From assembly GCA_050699435.1 (NCBI GenBank), contig JBOHGM010000006.1, forward strand, positions 25,679 to 89,678: a DNA stretch of 64,000 bases. Reading direction: 5' to 3'. The first letter of the stretch is position 1, and every line of letters starts with the position of its first letter. The notes under the pieces are model-generated. The model saw only the letters and a list, made by a program, of their open reading frames with translations. It ran no database searches and was not told the DNA's origin. The stretch comes from GCA-003244245 sp050699435. GTDB lineage: Bacteria; Actinomycetota; Actinomycetes; Mycobacteriales; Pseudonocardiaceae. Positions 62,803 to 64,000 of this stretch are shown here, in pieces. Both the position numbers and the translations under genes were made by a program.

Positions 62803-64000
62803 ATGAAGCAGCTACCTGAGTGGATCAAGGAGGAGCCCGAGGAGCTTCGTGAGCTGCTGATCGCGTTGCATCGGGTTCGGTACAAGGGTGTCTGGGGGCT
62901 ACGCGACAACAGTGCACCCATACCCGAACTTGTTGATCTAGCAAGTGCCCACTGCCCGAAATCCAGTTCGGCCAGTCAGTATGAACTCATGACGGCACTT
63001 CTGGGAGATGTATTACTACCACATCTCACACAAAATCAAGATCACCAGGCCGTCAAACTCTACTTCGGCTTATTGCCGGAAACTCAAACTGCGAGCCCGA
63101 AAACCCGACGAGAGAAAACGGGGAGTCGAGTTTTTCATCAATCACTTCCAGTGTTTCGCCGCCCAGACACAGGGCACGAGCGACCATTCCTCGTCCGTCT
63201 TGCGAAAGCCTTGGTTGAGCTTCGAAAAACGCCACCACGCGCTAAGACATACCGCAACTACTCGACACCATATATTGTTCGCCCTAAGTACGATGATGCC
63301 TTTGAATCTCTCATCACCAAAGATAATAGACTCATCGCGTTCGAAGGGGAGCCAGGCAACGGCAAGACGCGCCTTGCAGACGAACTAGTCGCCAAGCGCC
63401 TCGGTCGACGTGATACACGCATCGACCTAGACGCTGGCAGCGCAACTGTTCTCATGTCGCAAATTTCCGGGATACTGAGCCGTTATGCTGACGGGAAGGT
63501 CAAAACGTATCCTTCGGACCCTGACGCGCTTATACGTGCTTTTGCTGCGTTCATCTGCTCGGCGGACGCACCGGCATATTTGGTCGTCGACAATATTTCA
63601 GACGTTCAGCTCTTGGATCGTCTCGTTCCACCCAGTGCGCGTTCGCTCACGGTTATAACCAGTCGGGATAATACTTTGCCGCATGGTCGCGGCGTTTCAC
63701 TCACCGTAGAAGGAATGGAGGACGATGAAGCCCGCCAGTTTGCCGCTCTGCTGCTGCCGCGTATGGCATTACATGACATAGATCACCTGATCAATACACT
63801 CGGCAACAAACCCTTGGCTATCGACCATGCCTGCACTGGCCTCCTTGCCGACGGATACATGACGGTCCAAGAGTTTTGCACCGCCTTTCAACGCCACGCA
63901 GCAGTGGTTATGAAGCAGGCAAAGAGCCCAGGCGAAGAAAGTCTATCCTTCATCTACGAACAGGTTCTTTCTCGGCTCCGCGAACAGGATGCTAAGGACG
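62803..64000 (+). CDS. STAND/NB-ARC-like ATPase, C-terminus beyond window
   Basis: Open from the ATG at 62803 to the window end: 399 codons, partial. Residues 1-170 are a helical N-terminal domain I do not recognise (ELRELLIALHRVRYKGVWGL; YELMTALLGDVLLPHL). The NTPase follows: Walker A GEPGNGKT at 182-189, Walker B AYLVVDN near 258-264, TSRDN at 286-290 (sensor-like), and GNKPLAIDHA near 335-344, the GxP motif of STAND proteins. The missing C-terminus would normally be a repeat-type sensor. STAND ATPases on bacterial mobile elements often serve in anti-phage defence or regulation. Codon use is markedly less GC-biased than in the chromosome. Confidence 0.85.
   Translation, partial: MKQLPEWIKEEPEELRELLIALHRVRYKGVWGLRDNSAPIPELVDLASAHCPKSSSASQYELMTALLGDVLLPHLTQNQDHQAVKLYFGLLPETQTASPKTRREKTGSRVFHQSLPVFRRPDTGHERPFLVRLAKALVELRKTPPRAKTYRNYSTPYIVRPKYDDAFESLITKDNRLIAFEGEPGNGKTRLADELVAKRLGRRDTRIDLDAGSATVLMSQISGILSRYADGKVKTYPSDPDALIRAFAAFICSADAPAYLVVDNISDVQLLDRLVPPSARSLTVITSRDNTLPHGRGVSLTVEGMEDDEARQFAALLLPRMALHDIDHLINTLGNKPLAIDHACTGLLADGYMTVQEFCTAFQRHAAVVMKQAKSPGEESLSFIYEQVLSRLREQDAKD

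Larger units (their letters stand above)
50691..64000. mobile_element. Integrative element in tRNA-Arg, right end outside window
   Basis: From the tRNA onward gene content and composition change. There is a large serine recombinase, a regulator pair of the XRE and ImmA/IrrE type, replication-relaxation and HerA/TraD-like proteins, a solitary DNA methyltransferase and many small genes, nearly all on the minus strand with overlapping ends. GC content falls toward the right end. I see no relaxase, phage capsid or terminase gene, so it may be a conjugative, mobilisable or satellite-like element. At least 13.3 kb long. Confidence 0.85.

Overview
The window reads as a chromosome segment of a high-GC actinomycete, most likely Pseudonocardiaceae. 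The reasons are: very GC-rich coding sequence with frequent GTG starts; an EspG/PPE/DUF3558 type VII secretion block; XRE-DUF5753 plus DUF6879 regulators; FbiC (coenzyme F420); the large NAD-dependent glutamate dehydrogenase; and an FxLD-type lanthipeptide cluster. One 100-N assembly gap lies at 27608-27707, so this is a draft scaffold.

Layout. 1-3.5 kb: a lipoprotein cut by the window edge and a 433-residue protein that joins an eCIS-cargo-like N-terminus, a peptidoglycan-binding domain and a microbial-transglutaminase-like domain with its Cys-Asp-His triad intact. Next to it are decayed pieces: an IS1380-like transposase and an MNT-HEPN toxin-antitoxin pair. 3.5-11.9 kb: housekeeping genes (tRNA-Lys, L,D-transpeptidase, alpha/beta hydrolase, tRNA-His, oligoribonuclease, two PH-domain membrane proteins, FO synthase). 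11.9-18.6 kb: the lanthipeptide cluster (PIMT-type methyltransferase, 56-residue precursor, full-length LanB, and a LanC reduced to about 41 codons) behind an XRE/DUF6879 regulatory operon. 18.9-25.5 kb: an M23 endopeptidase, a DUF3048 lipoprotein, a HIT protein and the ESX-type block.

25.7-31.9 kb: stress and lipoprotein genes, with a patch of broken genes around the gap (cupin, MarR, YceI, DinB-like, VOC). 32-50.3 kb: an unusual ValS, an ECF sigma factor with its DGPF partner, an ssb/ettA/degenerate-GGDEF/gdh gene string, a VapBC pair, and a CopD-CtaG fusion. Several genes in the chromosomal part carry in-frame tandem repeats of 15, 18 or 21 bp, a recurring habit of this genome.

50.7 kb to the end: an integrative element inserted at the 3' end of tRNA-Arg(TCT). 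Its large serine recombinase reads antisense into the tRNA. Behind it come an ImmA/IrrE protease and XRE regulator (probable excision switch), a replication-relaxation protein, a HerA/TraD-like ATPase, an MT-A70 methyltransferase, a translationally coupled vWA/membrane/vWA-lipoprotein module, a SprT-like protease and, divergently, a STAND (NB-ARC-like) ATPase that runs off the window. The right end of the element is visibly less GC-rich than the chromosome. The far attachment site is outside the window.
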